Source of the DNA: Ferdinandcohnia sp036962685
Lineage (GTDB): Bacteria > Bacillota > Bacilli > Bacillales > Bacillaceae_L
DNA: 64,000 bases
Assembly (NCBI RefSeq): GCF_036962685.1
Contig: NZ_JBALOP010000063.1
Span: 7,736 to 71,735 of the forward strand
Reading direction: 5' to 3'
Part shown: in pieces, positions 56,269-64,000 of the stretch
Layout: the number at the start of each line of letters is the position of its first letter
Numbering within the stretch: position 1 is the first letter of the stretch
Position numbers and translations under genes: made by a program
The notes under the pieces: generated by a model
What the model saw: only the letters and a program-made list of their open reading frames with translations
What the model was told of the DNA's origin: nothing
Databases searched by the model: none

Positions 56269-57390
56269 ATGCGTATTGGCGTACCTCGGGAGATTAAAAA
56301 TAACGAAAATCGCGTTGCTATGACGCCTGCTGGTGTAGTAAATCTTGTAAGCTTCGGCCATGAAGTATATATAGAGACGAACGCTGGGGTAGGTTCTGGT
56401 TTTACAGATCAACAATATGCCGATGCAGGGGCAATTATTGTGAATACAGCAAGTGAAGCGTGGCGGGTGGAAATGGTTATGAAGGTAAAAGAACCACTTC
56501 CAGAGGAGTATCAATATTTTCGTGAAGACTTGCTCCTATTTACCTATTTACATTTAGCAGCAGAAGCTGAATTAACAAAGGCTCTAATCCGGAATAAAGT
56601 AATTGGACTTGCCTATGAAACGGTCCAGTTACCTAACCGTTCTCTTCCGTTGCTAACGCCAATGAGTGAGGTTGCTGGAAGGATGGCAACGCAAATCGGT
56701 GCTCAATTTTTAGAGAAACCACATGGTGGTAAAGGTATTTTACTGGCAGGAGTACCCGGAGTACAACGTGGTAAAGTGACAATCATTGGTGGTGGGGTTG
56801 CAGGTACGAATGCTGCTAAGATGGCAGTGGGGTTAGGAGCACAGGTGACGGTTATCGATTTGAATCCAGACCGTCTTCGTCAGCTAGATGATATTTTTGG
56901 TGCGGATGTAACAACACTTATCTCAAACCCACTTAATATCGCAGAAGCTGTGAAGGAATCAGATCTTGTAATCGGTGCAGTCCTTATTCCAGGAGCTAAG
57001 GCGCCAAAACTTGTAACGGAAGAAATGATTCAGTCGATGGCACCTGGATCAGTGGTCGTGGATATTGCGATTGACCAAGGTGGTATTTTTGAAACCACTG
57101 ACAGGATTACAACACATGATCATCCAACCTATATCAAGCATGAAGTTGTCCACTATGCAGTTGCGAATATGCCTGGAGCTGTACCGCGTACATCTACCTT
57201 TACACTAACAAATGTAACCGTTCCTTATGCATTGATGATTGCAAATAAAGGCCTAAAGAAAGCTTGTTTGGAAAATGAAGCTTTGTTTAAAGGGATCAAT
57301 ACGTTAGATGGATATGTAACCTACAAAGCAGTTGCAGAAGCACATGGAGATTCTTATTCAGATGCAAAAACACTTCTAGAAACTCGATAA
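56269..57390 (+). CDS. ald: Alanine dehydrogenase Ald
   Basis: A 373-residue NAD-dependent enzyme that converts L-alanine to pyruvate and ammonia; in Bacillus it supports alanine use and sporulation. Catalytic Lys74 (MKVKEP) and His95 (YLHLAA) are present, and the NAD loop GGGVAGTNAAKMA is at about 175-187. Length matches the family. GAGGAG is before the ATG. In B. subtilis ald is at a different locus, so the neighbourhood differs here. Terminator follows. Confidence 0.95.
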   Translation: MRIGVPREIKNNENRVAMTPAGVVNLVSFGHEVYIETNAGVGSGFTDQQYADAGAIIVNTASEAWRVEMVMKVKEPLPEEYQYFREDLLLFTYLHLAAEAELTKALIRNKVIGLAYETVQLPNRSLPLLTPMSEVAGRMATQIGAQFLEKPHGGKGILLAGVPGVQRGKVTIIGGGVAGTNAAKMAVGLGAQVTVIDLNPDRLRQLDDIFGADVTTLISNPLNIAEAVKESDLVIGAVLIPGAKAPKLVTEEMIQSMAPGSVVVDIAIDQGGIFETTDRITTHDHPTYIKHEVVHYAVANMPGAVPRTSTFTLTNVTVPYALMIANKGLKKACLENEALFKGINTLDGYVTYKAVAEAHGDSYSDAKTLLETR

Positions 57391-57399
57391 AGACCCAGG

Positions 57400-57430
57400 A
57401 GGATACCTTTCTAATAGGTATCCTTTTTGT
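57400..57430 (+). terminator. Intrinsic terminator after ald
   Basis: AGGATACCT / AGGTATCCT followed by TTTTGTT. Confidence 0.8.
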
Positions 57431-57536
57431 TATACCAGCACTTTATCATTGTCACCATTTTTTACGCATAAAAATAAGATAAAGGAAAAGTTGTAATGAG
57501 TAAAACGTCTACTAAATAGTAAAGGAGTGCGTACAG

Positions 57537-58274
57537 ATGGGGTCATCGGTTTTTTATAATGAATCACTAGCCCGATGTGTTCACCGGCCAACTACTTCCG
57601 CACCTGAAAACCCGAATCAATCAACCTATTATTCAAATTTTGTATCAGAACATATCAAACTACAGGAAAAATACAATGAAACCATTAAGGAATATATAAA
57701 GAGCAATGAAGGGTTAATCAAAACATTAGCGGAGGAGCAAAAGGGATTACAGCACCAATTTTTTAATCATAAACAAAAACAAATGGAGAAGGAAGAAAAG
57801 CTTTCAAAGAGGATGAATGAATCGAAAAACTTAATGGAGGTATTTGTTGGCTTTATGAAGAAACAGGAAAAATACAATGCCGCGTCAGCCAAGCAGCAAG
57901 AGGAGCATAAAGACCAGCTTGAGATTCTAGGACAAATTGTTCGAAACCAAGAAATCTTTAACAACAAAGTTTCTGAGAATATGAATCTTGTGAAGGAGCA
58001 ATTTGACCAAATCATTGCTTCATTGAAAAATCATGAGTTGAAAAATGAAACTATTTCAAAACGCTTTGCAGAAAAAGATGAAAAAGATCAGGAAATCGTA
58101 GATACAATCACCAAACAAAGGGATCTATTTTTTAAGGTGTTAAATGGTTTACAGGATAATAAAGAGCAATATGATATTTTATTTGATTATGTACGTAATC
58201 AAGATAATTTTAACCATAAGCTGTTTGAATACCTTTGTTCAAAATTTGATGAAGAAGAAAATGCAATCAATTAA
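57537..58274 (+). CDS. Coiled-coil protein of unknown function
   Basis: A 245-residue, highly charged protein rich in Lys, Glu, Gln and Asn, with no signal peptide or membrane helix. After a short N-terminal tail with CVHRPTTSAPENPNQS, residues about 35-235 look helical and coiled-coil. A degenerate unit recurs: LQEKYNETIKEYI, KKQEKYNAASAK and NKEQYDILFDYV; also RNQEIFNNKVSEN and RNQDNFNHKLFEY, spaced by tens of residues. AAAGGAG is well before the ATG. It is not in the B. subtilis neighbourhood as I know it. Its stop codon starts an inverted family-A repeat. I do not recognise a family. Confidence 0.7.
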   Translation: MGSSVFYNESLARCVHRPTTSAPENPNQSTYYSNFVSEHIKLQEKYNETIKEYIKSNEGLIKTLAEEQKGLQHQFFNHKQKQMEKEEKLSKRMNESKNLMEVFVGFMKKQEKYNAASAKQQEEHKDQLEILGQIVRNQEIFNNKVSENMNLVKEQFDQIIASLKNHELKNETISKRFAEKDEKDQEIVDTITKQRDLFFKVLNGLQDNKEQYDILFDYVRNQDNFNHKLFEYLCSKFDEEENAIN

Positions 58275-58396
58275 GAAAAGTGTAAGGTGCCCGCCTATCG
58301 GCGGCAAGCATAAGACAAGCGCTGGCAGAAGGTGCATTTTACCTTCCGAAGCGATTGGCTTAGACCAGAGATCCGATGGCACCTGAAGCTAGACAA
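58272..58396 (-). repeat. Repeat family A, copy 5 (inverted)
   Basis: 125 bp, TAAGAAAAGTGTAAGGTGCC to ACCTGAAGCTAGACAAT, the reverse complement of copies 1 and 3. The first TAA is the stop codon of the coiled-coil gene. Confidence 0.85.
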
Positions 58397-58397
58397 T

Positions 58398-58428
58398 AAA
58401 AAAAGGGCCTTGAGGGGTCCTTTTTTTA
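58398..58428. terminator. Terminator between the coiled-coil gene and the M24 peptidase
   Basis: AGGGCC-TTGA-GGGTCCT-like stem with an A-run before and TTTTTTT after. Confidence 0.65.
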
Positions 58429-58429
58429 C

Positions 58430-59524
58430 TTATTTGATGATGAGTTCTTTAGGGAAATTCGTTAATGTTATAGCTCCATCCGCTGTGATGAGCATATCAT
58501 CCTCAATTCGAACACCGCCTATTTCCGGAACATAAATTCCTGGTTCAATGGTGAATACCATTCCCTTTTGTAAAAGCATATCATTCGTTTCATTCATGGA
58601 TGGGAATTCATGTACATCAATTCCTAGTCCATGGCCAATACGATGTGTAAAATATTCCCCATAGCCAGCATTCGAAATAATGGACCTTGCTGCCACATCA
58701 ATATCACCGACTCTAGTTCCTGGTTGACAAGCATCAACAGCAGCTAATTGACCTTTTAATACAGTGTCATAAACCACACGTTGTTGATCTGAAATCTCAC
58801 CAAATGCAACAGTTCTTGTAATGTCTGAACAATATCCATCAAGAACAACACCTAAATCAAAAAGGACAAAATCTCCTTTTTTGATTGTCTCAAGACCAGG
58901 CTTTCCGTGTGGGGCAGCAGTTTTCAGCCCTGTTAATACCATTGTATCAAAGGACATTTGACGAATTCCTTTTTTCTTTAATTCATATTCGATTGTTGCG
59001 AGTACATCAAGTTCTGTTTTTCCTTCAGCGATTGCTTGGACCCCGATTTCTACCCCGTAATCAGCAAACTTTGCTGCTTCTTTAAGAATGGAAATTTCTT
59101 TATCTTCTTTAATCATACGCAATGTATGTAATTTCTCTTCAGCTGAAACGAAAGAAGTGGATGGTAATAATTTTTGAATTTGTTCAAACCGCTCAACGGT
59201 TAAGTGCTCTTTTTCAAGGGCTAATGTCGAAACAGTTACGTTTCGTTTTGAAAGTGAATTTTGAATTAGCTCCCATGGATTATCGGTATCACTATACCCA
59301 ATGATTTCATATTGCCATCCAGCATTACGCGCTTGCGCAAGCTCCATGTTTGGACAAATTAAGATTGGCTCTTCATCTTGAAAAACGAATAGACCAAGAA
59401 GTCTTTCATGTGGTTCCGTATAAAAGTTTGTTAAATAAAATACATTTGGAGTAGACGTAATAAAACTACATGTAATGTCCTTATCCTTTAACCAACTAGA
59501 AAGCTGTTGTAATCGTTGATTCAT
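58430..59524 (-). CDS. M24-family Xaa-Pro peptidase
   Basis: A 364-residue aminopeptidase P/prolidase-type enzyme with a creatinase-like N-terminal domain (1-125) and a pita-bread metal domain. Metal ligands are visible in FDLGVVLDGYCSDITRTV (two Asp), HRIGHGLGIDVHE (His), TIEPGIYVP (Glu) and GGVRIEDDML (Glu). Cuts peptides at Xaa-Pro. ATG 59524 follows AAGGAAG at about 8 nt. Divergent from ytkL. Several paralogues are usual in Bacillus, so an exact name is not given. Confidence 0.88.
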   Translation of the reverse strand: MNQRLQQLSSWLKDKDITCSFITSTPNVFYLTNFYTEPHERLLGLFVFQDEEPILICPNMELAQARNAGWQYEIIGYSDTDNPWELIQNSLSKRNVTVSTLALEKEHLTVERFEQIQKLLPSTSFVSAEEKLHTLRMIKEDKEISILKEAAKFADYGVEIGVQAIAEGKTELDVLATIEYELKKKGIRQMSFDTMVLTGLKTAAPHGKPGLETIKKGDFVLFDLGVVLDGYCSDITRTVAFGEISDQQRVVYDTVLKGQLAAVDACQPGTRVGDIDVAARSIISNAGYGEYFTHRIGHGLGIDVHEFPSMNETNDMLLQKGMVFTIEPGIYVPEIGGVRIEDDMLITADGAITLTNFPKELIIK

Positions 59525-59718
59525 ATATGACACTTCCTTTTTAAAGATAAATTAAGAGTAGCAATTTCAATAAAAAAAGTAAACTCTCATAATAAGGCTC
59601 TTCATTTTTTAAAGGGTTTGTTTTACGTAAGAAAAGGGTATAAAAAAGAAGGAAAGTTATCAATTGAAAAGAAGATATATAGTAAGGTTACATCAATTAT
59701 TGAAAAGGGGAGATACAT

Positions 59719-60402
59719 ATGAAGGTATCCTATCATGGACACTCGGTCGTAAAAATTGAAACGGGTGGAAAGACGATAATTATTGATCCGTTTATTACAG
59801 GAAATCCAAACACAGACCTAAATGCTGCTGAAGAAAAAGTCGATGTCATTTTACTTACACATGGGCACGGAGATCATGTTGGGGACACTGTGGACCTAGC
59901 TAAGCGCAACTCAAGCCTAGTCATTGCTCCAAATGAGCTTGCGGTTTATCTAGGCTGGCAGGGGTTGAATGTACATCCGATGCATATTGGTGGTGCTCAC
60001 CAATTTGATTTCGGAAAAGTAAAATTTACTCTTGCATTCCATGGTTCAAGTGTAGAAATCCCAGAGAAAAAAGAGTTTGTGTATACGGGGATGCCCGGTG
60101 GTATCTTATTAACGGCTGAAGGAAAGACAGTCTACCATGCAGGAGACACCGCATTATTTTATGATATGAAATTAATCGGTGAACTTAACGATATTGATGT
60201 TGCCTTCCTACCAATTGGGGATAATTTCACAATGGGACCCGACGATGCTTTAATTGCGGCGGAGTGGCTGAAAGCAAAAACAATTGTCCCAATTCACTAT
60301 AATACATTCCCGGTTATCAGGCAGGATGCAAATGATTTTGTGTCGAGACTTACCTCTGCTGAAGGAAAAGTTTTATCTGCTGGCGATTCAATTGAACTAT
60401 AA
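59719..60402 (+). CDS. ytkL: YtkL, UPF0173 metal-dependent hydrolase
   Basis: A 227-residue metallo-beta-lactamase-fold protein of the UPF0173 group. Zinc motif THGHGDHVGD (about 47-56), an Asp in YHAGDTALF and a final His in PIHYNTFP are intact. Substrate unknown. AAAGGGGAG precedes the ATG. The locus next to ytoI is that of B. subtilis ytkL. Terminator follows. Confidence 0.9.
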   Translation: MKVSYHGHSVVKIETGGKTIIIDPFITGNPNTDLNAAEEKVDVILLTHGHGDHVGDTVDLAKRNSSLVIAPNELAVYLGWQGLNVHPMHIGGAHQFDFGKVKFTLAFHGSSVEIPEKKEFVYTGMPGGILLTAEGKTVYHAGDTALFYDMKLIGELNDIDVAFLPIGDNFTMGPDDALIAAEWLKAKTIVPIHYNTFPVIRQDANDFVSRLTSAEGKVLSAGDSIEL

Positions 60403-60410
60403 ATGTAACA

Positions 60411-60436
60411 AAGACGCGAGGTTCGCGTCTTTTTTC
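60411..60436 (+). terminator. Intrinsic terminator after ytkL
   Basis: AAGACGCGA / TCGCGTCTT followed by TTTTT. Confidence 0.85.
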
Positions 60437-60485
60437 TATGCCTGCTTCATAGAATGATACAAGCATAGGTAAAGGAGGATATGGT

Positions 60486-60728
60486 ATGCATAATCGTTTA
60501 TTACTTTGTTTATTACTTTGTGGTGTTTTACTTTATTATGGGGTACCACGACTAACGATTGGAGCGGAAGGCTTAGAGGGGATATTCGCAATTTCCTGGC
60601 TCGTTTTTGCCTTGATTGTGATTAGTGGAAATTTAATAGGTTTATTGTATAATCCTAAAATTGCTCAAAAAATGGCAGACCCACAAGTAGATTCAGCAAA
60701 ACGCCGTAAAAAAATGCGTCAATACTAA
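60486..60728 (+). CDS. Small membrane protein, function unknown
   Basis: An 80-residue protein with two predicted transmembrane segments (about 4-20, LLLCLLLCGVLLYYGVP, and 33-55, AISWLVFALIVISGNLIGLL) and a basic cytoplasmic tail ending KRRKKMRQY. AAAGGAGG is 7 nt before the ATG, an excellent signal. No family recognised. It sits alone between the ytkL terminator and ytoI. Confidence 0.7.
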   Translation: MHNRLLLCLLLCGVLLYYGVPRLTIGAEGLEGIFAISWLVFALIVISGNLIGLLYNPKIAQKMADPQVDSAKRRKKMRQY

Positions 60729-60817
60729 TAAAATTGAATAAAACGTACTTCACCTCTATAATAGAGTTAAGTTAATAACGGAAATAGACAAAGAATGATT
60801 ATTAGAGGGTGAAGAGC

Positions 60818-62128
60818 TTGGCGACGAAGCATGAGCAAATTTTACAGTATATTGACACACTTCCGATTGGTGAAAAAATTTCGGTTCGACAAATTGCAAA
60901 GGATATGAAGGTGAGTGAGGGCACAGCTTACCGTGCGATCAAAGAAGCGGAGAATAAGGGATATGTTAGCACCATCGAACGTGTGGGAACAATTCGGATT
61001 GAGCGAAAGAAGAAAGAAAACATTGAAAAGCTAACCTTCGCAGAAGTTGTCAATATTGTCGATGGACAAGTGCTTGGAGGGAAAGCCGGTCTTCATAAAA
61101 CATTAAATAAATTTGTAATCGGTGCGATGAAACTCGAGGCTATGATGCGTTATACGGGTCCTGGTAATCTATTGATTGTTGGTAACCGGACAAAGGCACA
61201 TGAATATGCTTTAAATGCAGGAGCTGCTGTTTTAATTACAGGTGGGTTTGACACAGATGATCATGTAAAAAAGCTTGCTGATGAGCTGCAGCTACCTATT
61301 ATTTCAAGTAGCTATGATACTTTTACAGTTGCAACTATGATTAACCGGGCAATTTATGATCAACTCATTAAAAAGGAGATTGTGTTGGTTGAGGATATTT
61401 TAACCCCGAAAACGGAGACAGTTAGCCTTCATCTTTCAGATAAAGTTGAGAAATGGTATGAACATAATACGGATACTGGACACGGCCGTTATCCCGTGAT
61501 TGATAATCAATCAAAGGTCGTTGGAATGGTTACCGCAAAGGACATCATGGGACAGGACCCAAATATACTCATTGAAAAAGTGATGACAAAGCATCCAATG
61601 ACCGTCAATGGAAAGACGTCTGTTGCATCTGTCTCTCACATGATGGTGTGGGAGGGAATTGAAATGTTGCCTGTCGTGGATCAATCGAATCGATTACAAG
61701 GAATCATTAGTCGTCAGGATGTCTTAAAAGCGTTGCAGGTGATTGGCCGTCAACCACAGGTAGGAGAAACGATTGATGATATTGTGACAAATCAATTAGT
61801 GGATATTTCTGCTGATGGTGAGTCTATTTATCAATGTGAAGTAACTCCACAAATGACAAATTACTTAGGAACGATTTCCTATGGTGTGTTTACAACAATT
61901 GTCACGGAGGCAGCCAATAGGGTGCTTAAATCCTTTAAAAAAGGTGATCTTGTTATTGAAAATATGACGGTTTATTTTATGAAGCCTGTTCAAATAGATA
62001 GTATGATGGAAATTCATCCACGAGTTTTAGAGGTTGGAAGACGATTTGGTAAGGTCGATGTAGAGGTATTCAATGGCGGGGTCGTGGTAGGAAAAGCAAT
62101 GATGATGGCACAACTAATGGAAAGATAA
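60818..62128 (+). CDS. ytoI: YtoI, HTH-DRTGG-CBS-hotdog protein
   Basis: A 436-residue multi-domain protein: N-terminal winged helix (MATKHEQILQYIDTLPIGEKISVRQIAKDMKVSEGTAYRAI), DRTGG domain (about 65-185), a pair of CBS domains (about 195-310) and a C-terminal hotdog thioesterase-like domain (about 320-430). CBS domains of relatives bind adenosine nucleotides, so it could be a nucleotide-responsive regulator. The start is TTG 60818 after GAGGGTGA, giving the family N-terminus; GTG 60809 lies in the site. Followed within 2 nt by a family-A remnant. Confidence 0.9.
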   Translation: MATKHEQILQYIDTLPIGEKISVRQIAKDMKVSEGTAYRAIKEAENKGYVSTIERVGTIRIERKKKENIEKLTFAEVVNIVDGQVLGGKAGLHKTLNKFVIGAMKLEAMMRYTGPGNLLIVGNRTKAHEYALNAGAAVLITGGFDTDDHVKKLADELQLPIISSSYDTFTVATMINRAIYDQLIKKEIVLVEDILTPKTETVSLHLSDKVEKWYEHNTDTGHGRYPVIDNQSKVVGMVTAKDIMGQDPNILIEKVMTKHPMTVNGKTSVASVSHMMVWEGIEMLPVVDQSNRLQGIISRQDVLKALQVIGRQPQVGETIDDIVTNQLVDISADGESIYQCEVTPQMTNYLGTISYGVFTTIVTEAANRVLKSFKKGDLVIENMTVYFMKPVQIDSMMEIHPRVLEVGRRFGKVDVEVFNGGVVVGKAMMMAQLMER

Positions 62129-62129
62129 A

Positions 62130-62169
62130 TAAGAAAAGCGCAAGCGCGAGGGGCTAGGCTGCTTGCGCT
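62130..62169 (-). repeat. Repeat family A, copy 6 (truncated, inverted)
   Basis: Only about 40 bp, TAAGAAAAGCGCAAGCGCG followed by a GGGGCTAGGCTGCTTGCGCT end, beginning one base after the ytoI stop codon. Confidence 0.6.
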
Positions 62170-62210
62170 AAACAACAAAAACTAGGTACGAAATTTTACA
62201 TTTATAACCC

Positions 62211-62241
62211 AAAAAAAAGAGACGCTGCTATGCGTCCTTTT
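62211..62241. terminator. Terminator between ytoI and ytpI
   Basis: GACGC-TGCTAT-GCGTC with an A-run on the left and TTTTTC on the right; serves ytpI on the minus strand and may stop ytoI. Confidence 0.7.
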
Positions 62242-62247
62242 TCATTC

Positions 62248-62544
62248 TTACTGCTGTTGCGCTTCTTTCATAACTAATGGCAGATAATGCTTATAAGCGC
62301 GGAATCCTGCCCATGTACTTCCACCACCAACTAAAATAAGAATGATACCGATAACGGTCGATATTGTAGATGGATGAACGAAGAATGCATTTAACCCGAA
62401 TAAAGCAACAAATAGTCCAAGTGCTATACTAGACTTCGCTGAGAGCCATTGTTTTTCAATTGGACGTCTTGTACGGAAGTATTTTGTTTTATAATAAAAG
62501 TAAAAGACAAGTGCAAAAATGATTAAAACAACAAGTATTTGCAT
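62248..62544 (-). CDS. ytpI: YtpI-like membrane protein
   Basis: A 98-residue integral membrane protein with three hydrophobic segments (about 2-18, 38-57 and 62-80) and the conserved KYFRTRRPIEKQWLSAKSSIALG that defines the YtpI family. Function unknown. Start after GGAGGAAACC-like sequence on the minus strand. In B. subtilis ytpI also lies between ytoI and ytqI (nrnA), oppositely oriented to both. Confidence 0.85.
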   Translation of the reverse strand: MQILVVLIIFALVFYFYYKTKYFRTRRPIEKQWLSAKSSIALGLFVALFGLNAFFVHPSTISTVIGIILILVGGGSTWAGFRAYKHYLPLVMKEAQQQ

Positions 62545-62662
62545 AAGAGGTTTCCTCCAATTCTAGTTTGCTATTCCTATTGTAACTAGAACGAAGCCAA
62601 AATGCTAGTGAATAGAATGTGAAGAAATTGAACAAAATGCGTGTTCAAAAAGGAGAAATGAA

Positions 62663-63604
62663 ATGATACAAGCAATTCTTAAAACAATAGCTGAATTTGA
62701 AACGATTATCATTCATCGCCATGTAAGGCCAGATCCAGACGCATATGGTTCACAATGTGGATTAGCGGAAATCCTGAAAGCTTCCTATCCAACTAAAAAC
62801 GTATTTGTGGTTGGTGAGGATGAACCTTCTTTACTCTTTCTTAAGGAAATGGACCAGATTCCTGATGAAATGTATGAAGAAGCATTGGTGATTGTCTGTG
62901 ACACAGCAAATCAGGGCCGGATTTCAGATTTGCGTTACAGTCGAGGCAAAATGATAATCAAAATTGATCACCACCCAAATGATGATCCTTATGGTGATCA
63001 TATATGGGTTGATACAAATGCAAGCTCCTGTAGTGAAATGATTTATGAGCTTTATCTTCAGGGTAAAAATCAAGGATATACACTTTCAAAGGAAGCTGCG
63101 AAACTTCTATTTGCTGGAATTGTCGGAGACACCGGTCGATTTTTGTTTCCAAATACAAATCCAAAGACATTTACATATGCAGGAGAATTAATCGAATATG
63201 GCTTTCATTTTCCTCAAGTTTACGAAAATTTGTATAAAACAAAAGAAAATGTAGCACGTCTGAGTGGGTATGTCTATCAGAATTATAAGGTTACTGAAGA
63301 TGGTGTGGGCTGGATGGTGATTCCAAATGATATTCTGAAAGAATACAATGTAACGGCTTCAGAAGCAGCGCAGCTTGTAAGTAACTTAGGAAATATCGAA
63401 AAAATTAAGACATGGGTGTTTTTCGTAGAGGAAAAGGATCAAATTCGTGTTCGCTTACGGTCAAAAGGACCAGTGATTAACGGAGTTGCTAAAAAATATA
63501 ATGGTGGCGGGCATCCTCTTGCATCGGGAGCTACCATCTATTCATGGCAAGAGGTTGATAAGATCATTGCTGATTTGCGAAATGTTTGCAACCAGGAAAA
63601 TTAA
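62663..63604 (+). CDS. nrnA: NrnA, oligoribonuclease and pAp phosphatase (YtqI)
   Basis: A 313-residue DHH/DHHA1-family phosphoesterase that degrades nanoRNAs and converts pAp to AMP. The DHH domain has HRHVRPDPDAYGSQ (about 19-32), VCDTA and IDHHPNDD; the DHHA1 domain ends with NGGGHPLASGATI. It is the counterpart of Orn in B. subtilis. AAAAGGAG lies just before the ATG. Convergent with the small gene that follows. Confidence 0.94.
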   Translation: MIQAILKTIAEFETIIIHRHVRPDPDAYGSQCGLAEILKASYPTKNVFVVGEDEPSLLFLKEMDQIPDEMYEEALVIVCDTANQGRISDLRYSRGKMIIKIDHHPNDDPYGDHIWVDTNASSCSEMIYELYLQGKNQGYTLSKEAAKLLFAGIVGDTGRFLFPNTNPKTFTYAGELIEYGFHFPQVYENLYKTKENVARLSGYVYQNYKVTEDGVGWMVIPNDILKEYNVTASEAAQLVSNLGNIEKIKTWVFFVEEKDQIRVRLRSKGPVINGVAKKYNGGGHPLASGATIYSWQEVDKIIADLRNVCNQEN

Positions 63605-63620
63605 AATCTGCGTTTACCCT

Positions 63621-63659
63621 AAAAAAATAAAGTCGCTCCATTTGTGTGCGACTTTTTTA
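63621..63659. terminator. Bidirectional terminator after nrnA
   Basis: AAGTCGC / GCGACTT with an 11-nt loop, flanked by AAAAAAA and TTTTTTA. Confidence 0.75.
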
Positions 63660-63845
63660 GCTTTCCACCTTTACTGGGATGAACCATGATCCTACTTCAG
63701 TTACTTCTTCAAGGACATTAAGGTTTAGTGCTTGTATCTCTTTCTTAATCGCATTTATGACATCTGGAGATTCTGCGTAAGCGGAGAAGCCATTCTTGAT
63801 ACGCGCCATTTTTTCATTTAAAAGTTTTCTGCGGTTAATATACAT
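63657..63845 (-). CDS. Small conserved protein, function unknown
   Basis: A 62-residue basic/acidic protein (MYINRRKLLNEKMARIKNGFSAYAESPDVINAIKKEIQALNL, ending WFIPVKVES). No signal or membrane segment. A strong AAGGAGGG lies 5 nt before the ATG and a terminator follows. A short protein at this place near nrnA is seen in other Bacillus; no function is known to me. Confidence 0.7.
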   Translation of the reverse strand: MYINRRKLLNEKMARIKNGFSAYAESPDVINAIKKEIQALNLNVLEEVTEVGSWFIPVKVES

Positions 63846-63976
63846 ATTTTCCCTCCTTGTACGTATTAGTTTAATTTTATTTCAATTCAGCCTAAAAATG
63901 CTATAATTTTTTCAAATTTTCTAAAAGTTTTAATGTGTTTGTAACAAAATATTCATTTTTTACACAAAAAAGCCCC

Positions 63977-64000
63977 TGTAATGAAGTGACCCCTAAAAAT
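63977..64000 (+). mobile_element. Possible terminal inverted repeat of an IS3-family element (edge)
   Basis: TGTAATGAAGTGACCCCT, running to the window edge, starts with TG and contains the GTGACCCC-A-rich pattern common at ends of IS3-family elements in Firmicutes. No transposase is inside the window, so this is a hint only. Confidence 0.25.

Overview
The window reads as chromosomal DNA from a low-GC, endospore-forming member of the Bacillaceae (Bacillus/Neobacillus-like). The evidence is gene content and order that match the ytlR to nrnA stretch of the Bacillus subtilis chromosome, Bacillus-type AGGAGG ribosome binding sites with frequent GTG/TTG starts, an alpha/beta-type SASP gene with a sigma-G-type promoter, the germination gene ytfJ/gerW, a candidate sigma-B promoter, and a bacillithiol-linked protein (YtxJ). 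No tRNA, rRNA, CRISPR array, prophage or complete insertion sequence was seen.

Layout. 0-8.4 kb: lipid kinase YtlR, APH-like YtmP, TrmB, the lactonase YtnP, YtzB, aminopeptidase YtoP, a DUF84 NTPase, a lipoprotein, thioredoxin-like YtpP and YtpQ. 8.4-20.3 kb: SftA DNA translocase, MurC, an M29 aminopeptidase, the ytxGHJ operon, an unusual 719-residue FtsA-like protein, DAHP synthase/chorismate mutase and CcpA. 20.4-30.1 kb: acuCBA divergent from acsA, a class A penicillin-binding protein, tyrS and rpsD with a long leader. 30.4-39.7 kb: diguanylate cyclase DgcP, a PLP lyase, free-Met-sulfoxide reductase, RefZ, HisJ, EzrA, cysteine desulfurase plus ThiI. 39.7-49.4 kb: SASP, acyl-CoA synthetase, amidohydrolase, NAD kinase 2, SppA, YteJ, YtfI, YtfJ, Tpx, YtxK. 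49.8-63.8 kb: AckA, EcsC-like protein, MoaB, ArgG-ArgH, a universal stress protein, Ald, a coiled-coil protein, an M24 peptidase, YtkL, YtoI, YtpI, NrnA and a small conserved protein.

How the genes fit together. There is a strong carbon-overflow/acetate theme: CcpA, AcsA with its acetylation switch AcuA/AcuC, a second acyl-CoA synthetase carrying the same C-terminal lysine motif, and AckA. Candidate cre-like sites lie near acuA, the PLP lyase and ald. A second theme is division and envelope (SftA, MurC, EzrA, RefZ, PBP, SppA, FtsA-like). argGH is preceded by two ARG-box-like sequences.

The most unusual content is intergenic. Four families of structured repeats fill gaps between otherwise ordinary genes: family A (about 110-270 bp, six copies, four of them starting at or within 2 nt of a stop codon), family B (three copies in 5' leaders, with compensatory changes in two stems), family C (one 141-bp element with 20-bp terminal inverted repeats inside acuBA) and family D (two tandem copies with covarying hairpins, in the place where ytpR sits in B. 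subtilis). These are the best candidates here for something not well described.
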